Positions 1-11,924 of a stretch of 64,000 nucleotides of DNA are shown here, piece after piece. Each line of letters opens with the position of its first letter. Positions within the stretch are counted from its first letter, which is position 1. Under the pieces are notes generated by a model. It was not told the DNA's origin, searched no databases, and worked only from the letters and a program-made list of their open reading frames with translations. Position numbers and translations under genes: made by a program. The stretch is from Selaginella moellendorffii (Eukaryota > Streptophyta > Lycopodiopsida > Selaginellales > Selaginellaceae), in assembly GCF_000143415.4 (NCBI RefSeq), contig NW_003314308.1, positions 241,794 through 305,793 on the forward strand, given 5' to 3'.

Positions 1-2641
1 AGCGATCCACCACGACTAAAATGCTGTTGAAGCCTCCAGAACTCGAAAGATCACTCAAGAAATCCATGGAGATGGATTCCCAAGGACCTGAAGGGACCGG
101 AAGGGAACGAAGCAAACCTGAAAGAAGGTGGCGAGGTACCTTATTCCGGGCACAAGTGTCACAGGAGGTAACAAAAGCTTTGATGTAGTCGTCCATGTGA
201 GGCCACCAAAAGTCCCGTGCAACTAGCTCATAGGTTTTCGCAATGCCGAAGTGACCAGCAGTCGGGCTATCGTGGCACGCCATCAGGACCAACCTTCGAG
301 CATCACCTTCAGGAACGTAAAGCTGCTCCCCACGGTACAATATGCCATCTAAGAACTCGAACTCGTCAAATCGCCGGCAGTCGGGAGTCACTGGGTGTCC
401 AGCCTGAAGATGGGGGAAGATGTCGCTAGCGAGATCATTAGATTGAAGATCGTTTCTAATTGCATCCATCAAGGAAGAGTCCTGAGGGGCCAGGGAAATT
501 GCCATAACTTGAAGCCGATCAGGACCGAGGATAACTTGATCCTGTTGATCGAAGGCAGGATTACCAGGCCTGAGATTGAGATAGGAGCGCCTTGAAAGAG
601 CATCAGGAAGGCCTTGAAACTTTCCAGGTCTGTACTTGATAACAAAGTCACACCGACTCAGGAATTGTGCCCACCTTGCTTGACGACGGCTTAAAACTCG
701 GGAAGTGGCAAAGTACTCGAGATTTTTGTGATCCGTCCAGACTGTTGTTTGATGGCTCGCCCCCTCCAAGAAACAGCGCCACTCTCCAAAGGAATCCACG
801 ATGGCAAGGAGCTCCTTGTCGTGGATTTCGTAATTGATCTCCGCAGGCTAGAATTTCCGAGAATGGAAAGCGACCGGATGAAGTTCGTGATCCGCTCCGA
901 GTTGAGACAGCACAGCACCAATGGCAAAGTCGGAGGCGTCAGCCTCGATGAAGAAAGGTTATGAGGAATCAGCATGGATCAAGACAGGAGCAGAACTGAA
1001 AGCCGCCTTGAGTGTGTCGAAGGCCTGCTGGGCAGCAGCAGACCAAGAGAAGGGAACATCCTTGCGAGTGAGATGTGTGAGAGGAAGGACAATGTCAAAG
1101 TAGTGATCAATGAATTTGCGGTAGAAGTTGGCGAAGCCAAGGAAAACCTGAACGTCCGACATTGATTGTGGAGGCTCCCATTCGAGAATAGTCTTGACTT
1201 TGGCAGGATCCATTGTGATACCCTCAGGAGTGACAAAATACCCAAGGAACTCCACAGACTGCTGATCAAAGGAACATTTCTCAAGCTTCTTATATAGGTC
1301 GTGTTCTCGCAGCTTCACTAGCACCTTGCGTACATGTTCGTCATGCTCCTCCTGAGTTTTTGAGTAGATGAGGATGTCATCGAGGTAGACGATCACCATC
1401 TGATCAAGAAACTCCCGAAAGACGTCGTTCGCCATGTGTTGGAAAACTGCTGGAGCATTTGTCAAGCCAAATGGCATGACAGTGTACTCGAAGTGGCCAT
1501 AGCGGGTTCGGAACGCAGTCTTCCATTCATCACCAGGCCGGATCCGGATCAGGTTGTATGCTCCACGGAGGTCGATCTTGGTGAAGAAGCGGGCACCGCC
1601 GAGGCGTTCCAACAGGTTCAAGATCAGGGGCAGCGGATAACGGTTCCGAACAGTCACCTTGTTCAAACCTCGGTAGTCGATGACTAGCCGCAAGCTCCCA
1701 TCCTTCTTCTTGACAAAGAAGACAGGTGCTCCAGCTGGGGACTGCGAATGCTGAATGTAGCCCGAGGCAAGGTTCTCATCCATGTACTCTTTGAGGGCCT
1801 TAAGCTCGGACGGGGATAACCCGTAGATAGGCCCCCATGGAGGTGACACTCCTTCCTGTAAATCAATGGGACAATCATAAGGCCGATGAACAGGCAGTAC
1901 ACTAGCTTTTTTCTTGTCAAACACATCCCCAAAATCATGATACTTCTCAGGAAGACTGACAAGAGAAACATGCAAAGCTAAAAGAAAAAAAGGTTCTTCA
2001 TGAAGGAGTTCTTTCATAGTGATTGTGGAGATAGGAGGAGGCGTACGACTAAATGGAATGATGAGACGAGGATACGGTCCAATGTAAGATGGAAGAGAGG
2101 AAAAAGAAGAGGGTGAAAACTTTATAGAGTCAGGAATAGAACCCCGATTTGAGTTTAGGGAACTTTTCCTGATTCGGACTCGATAAACAGCAGGGGAAGC
2201 TGTGGGAGAGATGAGCTGTAATTCCTTCCAACAGATCTGAGGCTGATGTAGTTGGAACCAAGGAAGACCGAGCACCACAGAGGAGGACTTGCTGTTGATG
2301 ATGTTGAAGGCGATATCGGTGACAGTGGACCCGATGTGTACTCGAACGGGCAACATTTCCCTAAGTCCAGAAGATGGAGACACAAAATGCCCGCCGATGC
2401 CTTCAACCCTCAAATCCCATATGGTAGGAGAAAGAGGAACGTGATGTCGGGCAGCAAAGTCCGTGTCCATGAAGCAGGAAGTTGCACCCGAGTCTAGTAA
2501 CGCCAGAGCCTTGAGTCCTGATTGTCCGGTGAAAGAAAGGAGACATGGGACACGGAAGTTGCGGGAATTGGTGGTGGCTTTGATGAAAGGTGGTGAGGAG
2601 CTTGATAAAGAAGAAAAGTGATTTTTATTCGGGGAGTCCAA
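1..2641 (-). pseudogene. Ty3/gypsy pol (protease, RT, RNase H, integrase N-terminus), broken
   Basis: An open frame from 2641 to 959 (560 aa, first codon TTG) holds the aspartic protease motif LLDSGATSCF and the reverse transcriptase core with catalytic YLDD (YLDDILIYSK). The same frame continues past a TAA at 959-961 into RNase H ([12 protein letters not shown], then TDHKN) and past a TAG at 848-850. It then reads through DALSR, the integrase HHCC zinc finger (histidines in CHDSPTAGH, cysteines in SCDTCARNK) and the first beta strand of the catalytic core, where the window ends. Restoring nothing is needed to see the frame: both breaks are single nonsense codons, so decay is recent to moderate. 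Protein made from this copy would stop in RNase H. Confidence 0.92.
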
Positions 2642-2799
2642 ACAGACAGCTCCTACTCTGTTTGGACAAGGTCGTTTCCCGACTGCAATAGAGGTGGACT
2701 TTGAGGCAGAGTGAACTCGAGCAGTCGAGGAGGCTTCTTGGGATATACAGCTGCTTTGTGATTAGGATCAGCACAATAGAGGCAAAGATTATGAGATAT

Positions 2800-3624
2800 T
2801 CAACGTTGCTTCTCAGCAGGACTCAACTTCCCTCTAATGAGTCGGGGAGTACCAGAAATATCCATCGGAACCGGAGCAGTAGGTTCAGGAGTATGCCCCG
2901 AAGACTCAAGCTGGGATTCCTGAGTCTGGGATGAAAAAACAGCGGCACGGCGACTTTCCTGACGACGTTTAAAGAGACAATTGTCACATCGAACAGCTTT
3001 GTTGATGGCATCCGACAGGTCCTTGGGATCCTCCATGGTGAGCAACAAATCCTTGACACCGTTGTTGAGGCCGAAACGAAATTGGTCAATCAGGGCCCAC
3101 TCATCCCACTGAGTGTCCAAAGCAAGGAGTTGGAACTCTACAGCGTAGATCGAGGCAGGACGAGACCCCTGAGAAAGACGTCTCATCTTTGTGGTAGCAA
3201 CCCGAACCCGATCTATCTCGCCAAAACATGCTTCGAGCTTCTCTTTGAACAATTGAAGATCCATCAGCTCTGGAACCACGACCCCTTTCATGCTCTTCTC
3301 CAGAAGAGGAGAAAACCATGACAAAGCTGCACCTTCGAGCAACGTCCCAATCGCACCGATTTGAGACTCGGGAGTAGGGTACCGCCGATGTTGAAGTGCG
3401 AAGATCAACTCCATCTGGTTCTGCAATCCGCGAAGCTCCGAACGCTTGCCTGAAAATTTCGCGGGGAAGCTCACCTTCGGTTCAGGAACTTTGCTGGATC
3501 CTTGAGCCGAAAGTGAAGCAAGCTCCTGCTGCATGCGAAGAAGGGTCGCCTTCAGCTCGGTATTCTCAGACTGGATTTTTGCAAGGACTTCAGCAAAGAA
3601 ATCAGGATGGCTTGGAGACTCCAT
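2800..3624 (-). pseudogene. Ty3/gypsy gag with damaged zinc knuckle region
   Basis: This frame encodes a retrotransposon gag (capsid) protein of about 274 aa starting at the methionine of MESPSHPDFF; an upstream in-frame ATG at 3663 adds 13 residues. It begins with a coiled-coil-like stretch (KIQSENTELKATLLRMQQEL) and contains the gag core (LEGAALSWFSPLLEKS). It ends at a TGA just before a CCHC zinc knuckle. Reading past that stop shows CLYC, then a histidine at the right spacing, but tyrosine in place of the last cysteine. A second in-frame stop and a frame change then separate gag from pol. The normal element probably made one Gag-Pol polyprotein; this copy cannot. Confidence 0.88.
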
Positions 3625-3722
3625 TGGCAAGAAGAAAGAAAAAAAGGGGGAAAAAAAAGGCAAAGGTAATCAAACAATCAAAACGAAAATCAAAAAACGA
3701 AAAAACACAATCTGAATCAAAC

Positions 3723-4109
3723 TGTCAAGACCCCTGACAAGATCAAGACTGGAAAATGCAAAAAGACAAAGAGAAAAGCTAGTGGAAACAAAGAAGAGGC
3801 CTTAGACTGGCATTGATTTAGATTGTGGAGAAATGGAACAAGGCTAACCTATATATACTATAGGTTGATGAAGCTCCACCACTCTTGGATCGAGGACGGC
3901 CTAAATATAGCTGAGGTCGAGGAGGCGCCACATCATCATCAGGAATGTGGCTCGAGACTCAGGAATCGGGAAGTGTCTCGAGAGTCAGGAATAGGGAAGT
4001 GTCTCGAGAGTCAGGAATAGAGAAGTGTCTTGAGAGTCAGGAATGTGGTCTGCAGGTCAGGAATCCGGCGAGAGTTAGGAATGTGGCAAGAATTGGGGGA
4101 TTCCTGACA
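3723..4109 (-). repeat. Probable 5' LTR of the gypsy element
   Basis: On the minus strand the segment starts TGTCA at 4109 and ends TGACA at 3723, giving the TG...CA ends expected of an LTR. Inside it come 26-bp tandem repeats (3951-4054) and then a TATA-like stretch (TATATATAGG, near 3847-3864), the order expected for U3 followed by the transcription start. The inner boundary is uncertain because I see no clear TGG-type primer binding site next to it, and the partner LTR is outside the window. Confidence 0.5.
3951..4054 (-). repeat. About four 26-bp tandem repeats in the LTR U3
   Basis: The unit on the plus strand is close to CTCGAGAGTCAGGAATAGGG plus AAGTGT. Three units are nearly identical (3951-3976, 3977-4002, 4003-4028) and the fourth has decayed. 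Each contains an XhoI-like CTCGAG palindrome. Their place upstream of the TATA-like box suggests enhancer repeats of the retrotransposon, which is an inference. Confidence 0.8.
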
Positions 4110-5007
4110 ATCGAGGTCTTGGCCACTACTCTCTAATATATCACCATATTTTTTCCTAACAGCATAGGTATGAAAAATTAAAGAAGTGAAAACAAGAAGT
4201 GAGAATGGAAGCTAAGGAAAGAGTAAATGTCCTAGAAATGAAATTAATCTAGAGGTGCCTAGTTGATTAGTGTTTCAATTATTATTTAAAACTTTCTAAA
4301 TAAAAACCAAAAACATAACAAAGAGGATGTGAAATTGTTATCTGATATTTTACATTTTCATTTCCATAGTGATTAACGATTGCTTGGTTTAATCACTTTT
4401 CCCATGACTATTTATCTATATACACCACCATCATTACAAAACCTCATTAGTCAAGAAACTCAACCACCATTACCATTAATAGCAATTTAATCTTTTTAAC
4501 CAATAGTCACCACCACCTGTATTTCAGCACCACTATTTAAGTAGTTTTTATGATTATAAGCAAACAAGTATGTTGTAAGTAAATAAGTTATATAAACCAA
4601 ATTGTTAGTTGATCTTTTTCCTTTCTTTTTTTTAAATATTTTTTTCTTTGTTTTCATTTTTACATTTTTGCTTTTGTACCTTTTTTATAATTTTTCTTTT
4701 CTTTTTTTTTATAGACTGGTTGAGACAACTTCCAAAAGGTTAATTGAACCAAAAATAAATCAAATATATAATTTTTTGGTATTTGTGTGGGAATGCTTTT
4801 TATACAAAAGTGGAAAACTTTTATATGCCAAAAGCAAAATTGTAATGAAAGAAAATTTATAAGCATTTCATGGAGGGTAAAAATACCCAACTCTTGATAT
4901 GATTGGGAATCCTTGCCATATGGTATTTAGTGTGAAATTTACAATGCCAAAAGAAATGATATTAACTATATTTCAGATATCACCACTTTGGAAGTTTTTG
5001 AATTTGA

Positions 5008-5100
5008 ACTTCCTAGGAGGTCACCCAGCCCAATACTACTTAAACTCAAAAATATTTAACATCCTAAAATTTTTAACTGATTAAAAAAATAGTGCACTTT
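5008..5100 (-). repeat. 5S rRNA-like tract inside the repeat
   Basis: The minus strand reads AGTAGTATTGGGCTGGGTGA followed by CCTCCTAGGAAGTTC. Plant 5S rRNA genes carry a very similar stretch near the 3' end (AGTAGTAC, then ATGGGTGACCTCCTGGGAAG, recalled from general knowledge). Thirteen bases, TGGGTGACCTCCT, match exactly, and the 15-nt distance between an upstream GTTAA and AGTAGTA also matches. Weaker resemblance continues to about 5100 (GCACTA, ATCAG). A shorter, deleted copy in the same orientation lies at about 5308-5345. It is too diverged to be a working 5S gene. Confidence 0.6.
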
Positions 5101-5307
5101 TATTCATAAGTCATTTCCTTTTTTATTTGAACCCCAATAGAAAGTAAGAGTTACAGCTTTACTAAAAACCCCGCTTTTGACACCTTACCCTTTAGGTATA
5201 GCCTAGCTTAAGCATACTATACTATTATATGTCAATCTCAATATGTGGTGTACTCTAACCAACTAATAGAGTTAAACCAAAAACTATTCAGATACTAAAT
5301 ATAACCT

Positions 5308-5345
5308 ATTGAATTTGAACTTTTTGGGAACCCAATATTACTTAA
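5308..5345 (-). repeat. Second, deleted copy of the 5S-like tract
   Basis: The minus strand reads GTTTAAGTAATATTGGG, then a shortened stretch, then AAGTTCAAATTC, matching the tract at 5008-5043 on both sides but lacking most of GGGTGACCTCC. The flank beyond it (TATCTGAA and similar) also matches. The two copies lie about 300 bp apart in direct orientation. Confidence 0.5.
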
Positions 5346-5480
5346 ACCTGATCTAAAGCTTGGCCACAACTCTCCAATCAATTACCATATCTCCTCCTAG
5401 AAGAATAGGTATGAAAACCAAGGAAGCAAAAACAAAAAGTAAAAAAGGAGGCTAAAGAATGCAAGTTTGAAGCAAAGGAA

Positions 5481-5751
5481 TCAAAACTTTACTAGTTATG
5501 AGTCACAAGAGTTGCAATTGTCTGAGAGTGAATATCATTGAGCATAGCAAAGAAGTGAGAATTGTGAAAAGAAAATATGAGAAAACTAGGTTGGTCTCTT
5601 TGGTTTTAAATGAAGTAGAAGGGAAAGAATTATTTAGTAATTGCCAAGGCTGGACAAGTAAGTAATAAGTAAATCCATGCAAATGTGAAGTAGCTTCTTT
5701 TAGTTACACATATTAAGAATTTGAATGAAGAAAAGGTGGCCACCACATGAA
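5481..5751. other. AT-rich intergenic stretch, nothing recognised
   Basis: No gene, RNA or clear repeat boundary is visible between the inverted repeat copy and the PPR pseudogene. Base composition is AT-rich like its surroundings. Confidence 0.5.
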
Positions 5752-7312
5752 ATAAGTTAAGCACCCCTATCATTGAGCTCTAGGACATGAGATCCACCAA
5801 TGTCATTGTATTGAAGATGTTGTGTGACATGTGAGTGGCAAGGCATGGTGAGCATGAGTTGAGAAGAGAGCATTCCAGAAAACTTTATTCCACTCAGGCA
5901 TTGGGAAAAAGATGAATTTGGTCTTGATGAGGAGATGTGATAAGCATGGTAGTCTAATAGGATAACACCACGAAGTGGAACCTAAACCCTTCATGTGCCA
6001 TGTGTTACATACCATGTGTCCAAAGGATAGTGGTGTGGAACCCGAGGTTTAGAGTCTTGGGCCACTGAACGAAGGAATGGTGCCAAACTCCCAAGCATGG
6101 AGCTAAGGAGTGACGGAATCAAACTACAAAGCAACTCCAGAGCATACAGCCCAAGGAGCAAAGGGACAGGAGCCTGAAACAACTTGGAACAGTCTTAGAG
6201 CAACCAACATCCCAATGCCAGAACCAACACGTAAAATGGAGCCAAACGGAGTTTGGCACTATTTTAGTATATTAGTGGCCTAACGCAAGAACATGGGTAC
6301 TCCACCAGCTAGCATGGTGTAGAATTTGGGCTTAGACCCAAACCAGACGCAGAACAAGGATAAACACGCAAGCAGGAGCTAAACTATGCCTCAGGTTGGT
6401 CGGCCATGCCCAACCTACCCATTATCCCTATTATACATTTGGAACCCCTCATAGCCCCCCCCTCCCCTTAAGGAACACATGCTTTGGGCTTTCACCCCAA
6501 GCCTCCCTTAGTATTAGGAGTTAGTCTTTGGGACAAGCTCGAAACTTATTAAATATGGAATATTTTTAAATTGCGAATTTGAACACGGGACAAACACCAT
6601 TGTGTTCAGAACAATCTCTACATTCCGTAGATATGCCAAATGAGTAAATCTGGACACTTTCCATAAATAGCATTTAAGACTAAAATGAGACTAACACAAA
6701 GGGCATGGAAGGGTGTTTGGCAGACATGGTAAGCTATCATCTAGTGAATATTGAGGGACCAATCTCAATATCGCGGGAGTTCCCAACACTAGCAAGTGCA
6801 AATTAACAACATGAGTTTCTCGTCACCGTGCCAAATATACTTAACTAAATGACAACATAAGATTTTCTTCTTTAGTGCCCTTCCGGTCTAAGTGCACATG
6901 TGATGACCAATTTCTCAACTAGCTTAGACAGAGATTGATGACGAGTCCAGCAATACCGACCTCCTGCCATCGTGGCAGTAAGGAAAGAATATCCGAAAGG
7001 ACTAGCTGACAGGTAACTTTCAATACCCGAAGTCACATTTGCAACACTAATATCCCCTTGTTGAGCATAAACAATGAAAGGCAATGTCCATAAAGCAATG
7101 TTTGTAATATTTACTTAGCCTCTTTTGAGCAAGAGAATGGAGACACAAGTTCTAGGAGACAATGTCTAACTCTCTCATTGAGCTTGACACCACAATGGCT
7201 CTCTCTACATCCCTAGCATGGGCCTAGGACACTAAGAAGCATTTGAAGGAGTCTAGACAAGATGATGATGTAAGTTGGTCTCTCTCTCATCAATAAGAAC
7301 TTTGATAACAAT
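5752..7312 (-). pseudogene. Decayed PPR gene fragment split by an insertion
   Basis: Two blocks match the intact PPR gene at 11925-13643 in order and orientation. Block 5752-5960 matches about 12270-12485; its broken translation still reads TKFIFFPMPEWNKVFWNALF against TKLVFYQMPEWNQVSWNALL in the intact gene. Block 7045-7312 matches about 12530-12890, with internal deletions (for example YAQQGDIS against YAQHGDID). About 1.05-1.1 kb of unrelated DNA (roughly 5960-7040) separates the blocks; I recognise no element in it and see no clear terminal repeats. Frameshifts and stops are frequent, so this is a relic of a duplicated PPR gene. Confidence 0.75.
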
Positions 7313-10300
7313 AGAAAGAAAAAAGTAAAAAAATGAAGAAAAACAATTTTAAAAGAGAACAAGGAAAAAAAATGACTAGTGATTTAGTTTGTGTAACTTC
7401 TTTGCTTACAACTCTACTTGTTCTTTGATCATCATGAAGTTGCTCAAATACTGGTGGTAAAATATGAATGGTGGTCACTATTAATTAAAAAACTTCAATA
7501 GCTACTACTAGTAGTGGTGGTGGAGTTTATTAACTAATGAGATTTTGTAGCGATGGTATTGTTGGTGGTGCTTGGTTGGAGTATATACATGAGATAGGTT
7601 AGACTGAGTGATTGACAATCACTATAGAAATGAAAATTTTAAATATTAGGTAATAATTTCACATCCTCTTCTTGTGTTCTTGGTTTTTTTTTGGAAAGTT
7701 CTAAATAATGATTGAAATGTTAATTAGCCAGGCATCACTAAACTAAAGCCATCTTTGAGATATTTAAGCTTCCATTTTCACTTCTTATTTTCTCTTCCTT
7801 GATTTCTGTTACCCATACTTCTAGGAGGAGATGTATTGATAGATTGGAGAGTAGTGGCTATACTCCAAATAAAACTCTAGAAAGATGTAGATAAAATTGA
7901 TGTTTAGAGGAGAGGATGACAATGGTTGAAAAGAGGATTGGAAAAATATCTTTAAATATTGTGTTTGCAAGATGGGAAGAAAAGAATAAGGTTTACATAA
8001 AGTGAATTAAAGGGGAGATCATTTTGAGAGAGTTTTCTCAATGTCCTTATAGAAATATCATAGTGTACATTGGTAGCTAATTTATGATGCAATAGAGAGC
8101 TTTTTTTTGCATTGGAATGGCTATAAACATGAAATTCTATGACATATAAGATATTTTAATACTATATATTATTGTTCATACTATTGAACAATCAAACATT
8201 CCAAATAAGAACCTTTCTAATGATGGATAGTAATTACAACTTCCAAGGGATCAAGTGATTTACATTTTATAGCTTAGAATTATCTCATTGGATTACATTG
8301 CTTAAATTTAGAGATTTGCATTGGCTTGAATAGGTACTAAAATATAGGCAATACATTGTCTAATTTTACCATAGGGTTTGGGACATAGATGATTTAAAAA
8401 ACATAGTAGCCACAATTTCTAATCATGCTCAAGTGTGTGTAGCAAAAGGAGCAAGAGTAGCTATTCAGGTTGCAATAGCTATTACATAGGCAATATGGCA
8501 ATCATAAATGTGTAAGCAATCAAAAGAAACTACTCGAAAGATAATTCATTAAGGTTTAAATATAAAAAGAAATGGCTTATGAATTAAAATAAGGGTCTTA
8601 GGATATTTAGAGTTGAAGATAATTGAGCTTTAGAAAAATGCAAACAAAATCAATAATTTAGAGAAGAGGATAACAATGGTTAAAAATGGAATTGGGAAAA
8701 CATCTTCAAATATTACTTTTGTAAAGTGTGCAGAAAAAAACAAGTTTTATATGGAGTGGATTGAAAAGGAGATCATTTTGAGAGAGTTCTTTCAACATCT
8801 TTAGGGAGATATCATAGTGTATATTGGTAGCCAATTTCTGATATAATAAGGACCTCTTTTTTGGGTTGGAATGGTTATAAATATGAAATTCTGTAATATA
8901 TGAGATATCTAGATACCATATGTAGTTATGTGTGTGATTAGACAATCAAACATTCTAAATAAGAACCTTCCTAATGATGGATAGTTTCTAATTTCTAGTA
9001 GTGGTTTTTAAAATTGCAACTTCTAAAGGATCAAGTGATTTACATTTTATAGCTTAGGATTATCTCATTGGATTACATTGCCTAAGTTTAGAGATTTATA
9101 TCAACTTGAATAAATACTAAAATATTGGTAATACATTGTCTAATTTTACCATGGGATTTGGGACATAGATGATTTATAAAGCATGGTAACTATAATTTAT
9201 AATTGTACTCAACTACATGTAACAAAAATAGCGAAAGTAGCAAAAGTACCATATGGTGAGAATTCCCAATCATACAAGGAGTTGAGTATTTTAGCCCTCC
9301 AAACGACACTCTTAAATTTCTTTTTTATGCAATGCTACTTTTAGCAAGTAAAAATTTTTCACTTTTATGTAAAAGATGTTCCCACAAAAATACCAACAAA
9401 CTATATACTTGATTTATTTTTGGTTCAATTGGCCTTCTAAAAGTTATCTCAAACAGTCTAGAACAAACAAGAAAAAGGAAAATAGCAAAAAAGTATAAAA
9501 AGTAAAAAATTAGAAAAATAAAGAAAAAAAGAGAAAAAAGAAGACTACCAATCTAAGATGAAAGTGCTAAAATAATGGTGGTGAAATATAGGTGGTGGTC
9601 ATTATTAATTAAAAAAATTAAATAATTACTAGTAATGAGCTTTTGTAGCAATAGTACTGTTGGTGGTGATTTGCTGAAGTATATATATAAGATAGTCATA
9701 GGAAAAGTGATTAGACTAAGCAATTGATAATCACTATAGAAACAAAAAGTTAAAATATCAAGTAACAATTTCACATCCTCTTCCTCTATTCTTGGTTTTC
9801 ATTTGGAAATTTTTAAATAATGATTAAAACACTAATCAACTAGGTAACTTTAGATTAAGGCTCATCTTTGGGACATTTGCTATTTCCTTAGTTTTTATTT
9901 TTACTTCTTGTTTTCTCTTCCTTGGTTTCTCATACCCATACTACTATGAGGAAATATGGTGATAAATTGGAGAATAGTGGCTAAACTTCAGATCAAATTA
10001 TAGAAAGATGTAGATAATATTAATGATTTAAGAGAGGATGACAATAGCTGAAAAGAGGATTGGGAGAAGATCTTCAAGTATTGCTTTTATAAGGTGGATA
10101 GAAAAAAATAACTTTAATGTAGAGTGGATTAGAAGTGAAATCATTTTGAGAAAGTTTTCCTAATGTTCTCATGGAGATGCCATGATGTACATTGATAGCC
10201 AACTTATTATACAATAGAGAACTTTTGTTTATGTTGGAACGACTATAACACATAAAACATCTCGATACTATATACTTTTATTCATGTTATTAAACAGTCA

Positions 10301-11880
10301 AACATTCTAAATAAGAATCTTCTATAGCTACCAGTGGTGGTTTTTAACCTGCAACTTTCGAGAGATTAGGTGATTTATATTCTAGGGATTAGGATTTTCT
10401 CATCAAATTACACTGCCTAAGTTTAAAGATTTATGTCAATTTGACTAAGTACTATAATACATTGTCTAATTTTACCATATTTAATAGGTATGGAGTTTAA
10501 CACATAAATAGTTTATAAAGCATGGTAGCCATAATTTATAATCACACTTAACTCCATATAGCAAGAGCACTTATACAGGTTGTAGCAATTACTATATAAG
10601 CAGTAGAATGGTGATAATTGATATTATATCTTTTGGCATTGGAATTCTCACATTAAATACCATGTAGTGAGGATCTTTAATCATAAGAGGGGTCAGGTAT
10701 TTTAGCTCTTCATGTAATGCTTCTAGATTTCCTTTTTACATGATATTAATTATAATAAGTATAATTTTTCACTCTCGTATAAGAGGCATTCTTGCAAGCA
10801 CTAGCAAACTATACACTTGATTTATTTCCAATTCAATTGGCTTTCTAGAAGTTATCTCAACCAATCTAAAAAAAAAAACTAATGAAATAATTTTTAAAAA
10901 AACTAAAGAAAGAAAAAAAGCAAAAAAGTTTTAAAATAGAAATTAAAAAAAAATTGGATTAACGATTTAATTTACTTAATTTCTCTGTTTATAACTCTAT
11001 TTGTTCTCTGATCATCATGAAGTTGCTAGAATATAAATGGTGGAATACAAGTGGTTGTCAGCATTAGTTAAAAAGCTTTAAAGGCTACTAATGGTAGTGG
11101 TGGTAAAGTTTCTCAACTAACGAGTTTTTCAAAAGATGGTATTGTTGGTGGTGTTTAGTTGAAGTATATATATGAGATAAGTAATTCTAAGACACATGAT
11201 TGGACCAAATGGTCAATAATTACTTCAAGAGTGGAAACTTTGAATATCAAGTAATAACTTCACATCCTCTTTTGATATTCTTGGTTTTCATTTGGAAAGT
11301 TCTAACTAGTAACTAAAATAATGATCAACTTGTTGTTCTAAGACTACATTTACTCTTTCTCTATATTCCTCCCTCACTTCTTGTTTTTGCTTCTTTAGTT
11401 TTTCATACCCATATTTCTATGAGGAGATATGGTGATAGATTAAAGAGCAATGGCTAAGCTTTATATCAAGTTCTAAAAAGATGTAAATAAAATTGATGAT
11501 TTCAAGGAGAAGATGACAGTGGTTGAAAATGGGATTAGGATAACATTTTCCAAGTGTTACTTTTGCAAAGTGTGTGTTATTGGACAATTAAACATTCGAA
11601 ATAAAAACCTTCTTAATGATGGATAGTTTGTAGTGGTGGTAACTTTTGAAGGATCAAGTAATTTACATTCTAAGGCTCAAAATTATCTCATCAGATCACC
11701 CTTTTGAAGTTTCGAGATTTATTTAGCTTGAATAGGTACTAAAATATTGGCATCATGTGAGAAACATTCACACAGGAACACTAGCAAATTATATATTTCA
11801 TTTATTTCTAGTTTAATTTGCCTTCTGGAAGTTATCTAAACCAGTCTAGAAAAACAAAAAAAAGAGGAGAAAATATTAGC
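7290..11880 (+). repeat. Tandem array of diverged copies of an unclassified repeat
   Basis: The same string of AT-rich modules recurs in direct orientation. The GTGGTGGT module lies near 7440-7590, 9570-9690 and 11030-11180. The 'cacatcctctt...ttggttt' module lies near 7664, 9772 and 11260. The 'cccata...aggag...gatagatt' module lies near 7811, 9931 and 11407. The 'gagatcattttgagagagtt' module lies near 8016, 8770 and 10139. The 'gatttattt...ttcaattggccttct' module lies near 9411, 10817 and 11787. The spacing implies units of roughly 1.0-2.1 kb; the first unit has an internal duplication of about 750 bp. No protein coding potential or terminal repeats were seen. Confidence 0.75.
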
Positions 11881-11924
11881 ACCATTGTACAAGGAAGCCA
11901 GAAATAAAAACTCGTTTATCCAAG

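Larger units (their letters stand above)
1..4109 (-). mobile_element. Ty3/gypsy LTR retrotransposon, 5' part, decayed, cut by window edge
   Basis: Read on the minus strand, this stretch carries in order an LTR-like segment, gag, a zinc knuckle, aspartic protease, reverse transcriptase, RNase H and the start of integrase, which is the Ty3/gypsy order. The integrase core and the other LTR lie outside the window. The element is dead: pol has two in-frame stop codons in RNase H, and the gag-pol junction has stops and a frame change. The flanking AT-rich DNA looks like a repeat graveyard. The lineage within Ty3/gypsy cannot be decided without the integrase C-terminus. Confidence 0.93.
4110..5480 (-). 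repeat. Unclassified dispersed repeat, inverted copy, with 5S-like tract
   Basis: This AT-rich segment is the reverse complement of modules found again at 7290-11880. Shared landmarks include the block around 4118-4170 (the 'accatac...aggagatatggtgatagattgg' module), the 'cacatcctctt' module near 4324, the GGTGGTGGT-rich module at 4430-4560, and the module reading TTGATTTATTTTTGGTTCAA near 4740-4775. A second partial inverted copy lies at about 5340-5480. No coding capacity is visible. The short open frames here are made of low-complexity AT runs. The class of repeat is unknown. Confidence 0.7.

Noticed and set aside
3951-4054. Possible CRISPR-like array of 26-bp units
   Set aside because: The units are tandem without spacers, lie in an LTR, and the genome is eukaryotic.
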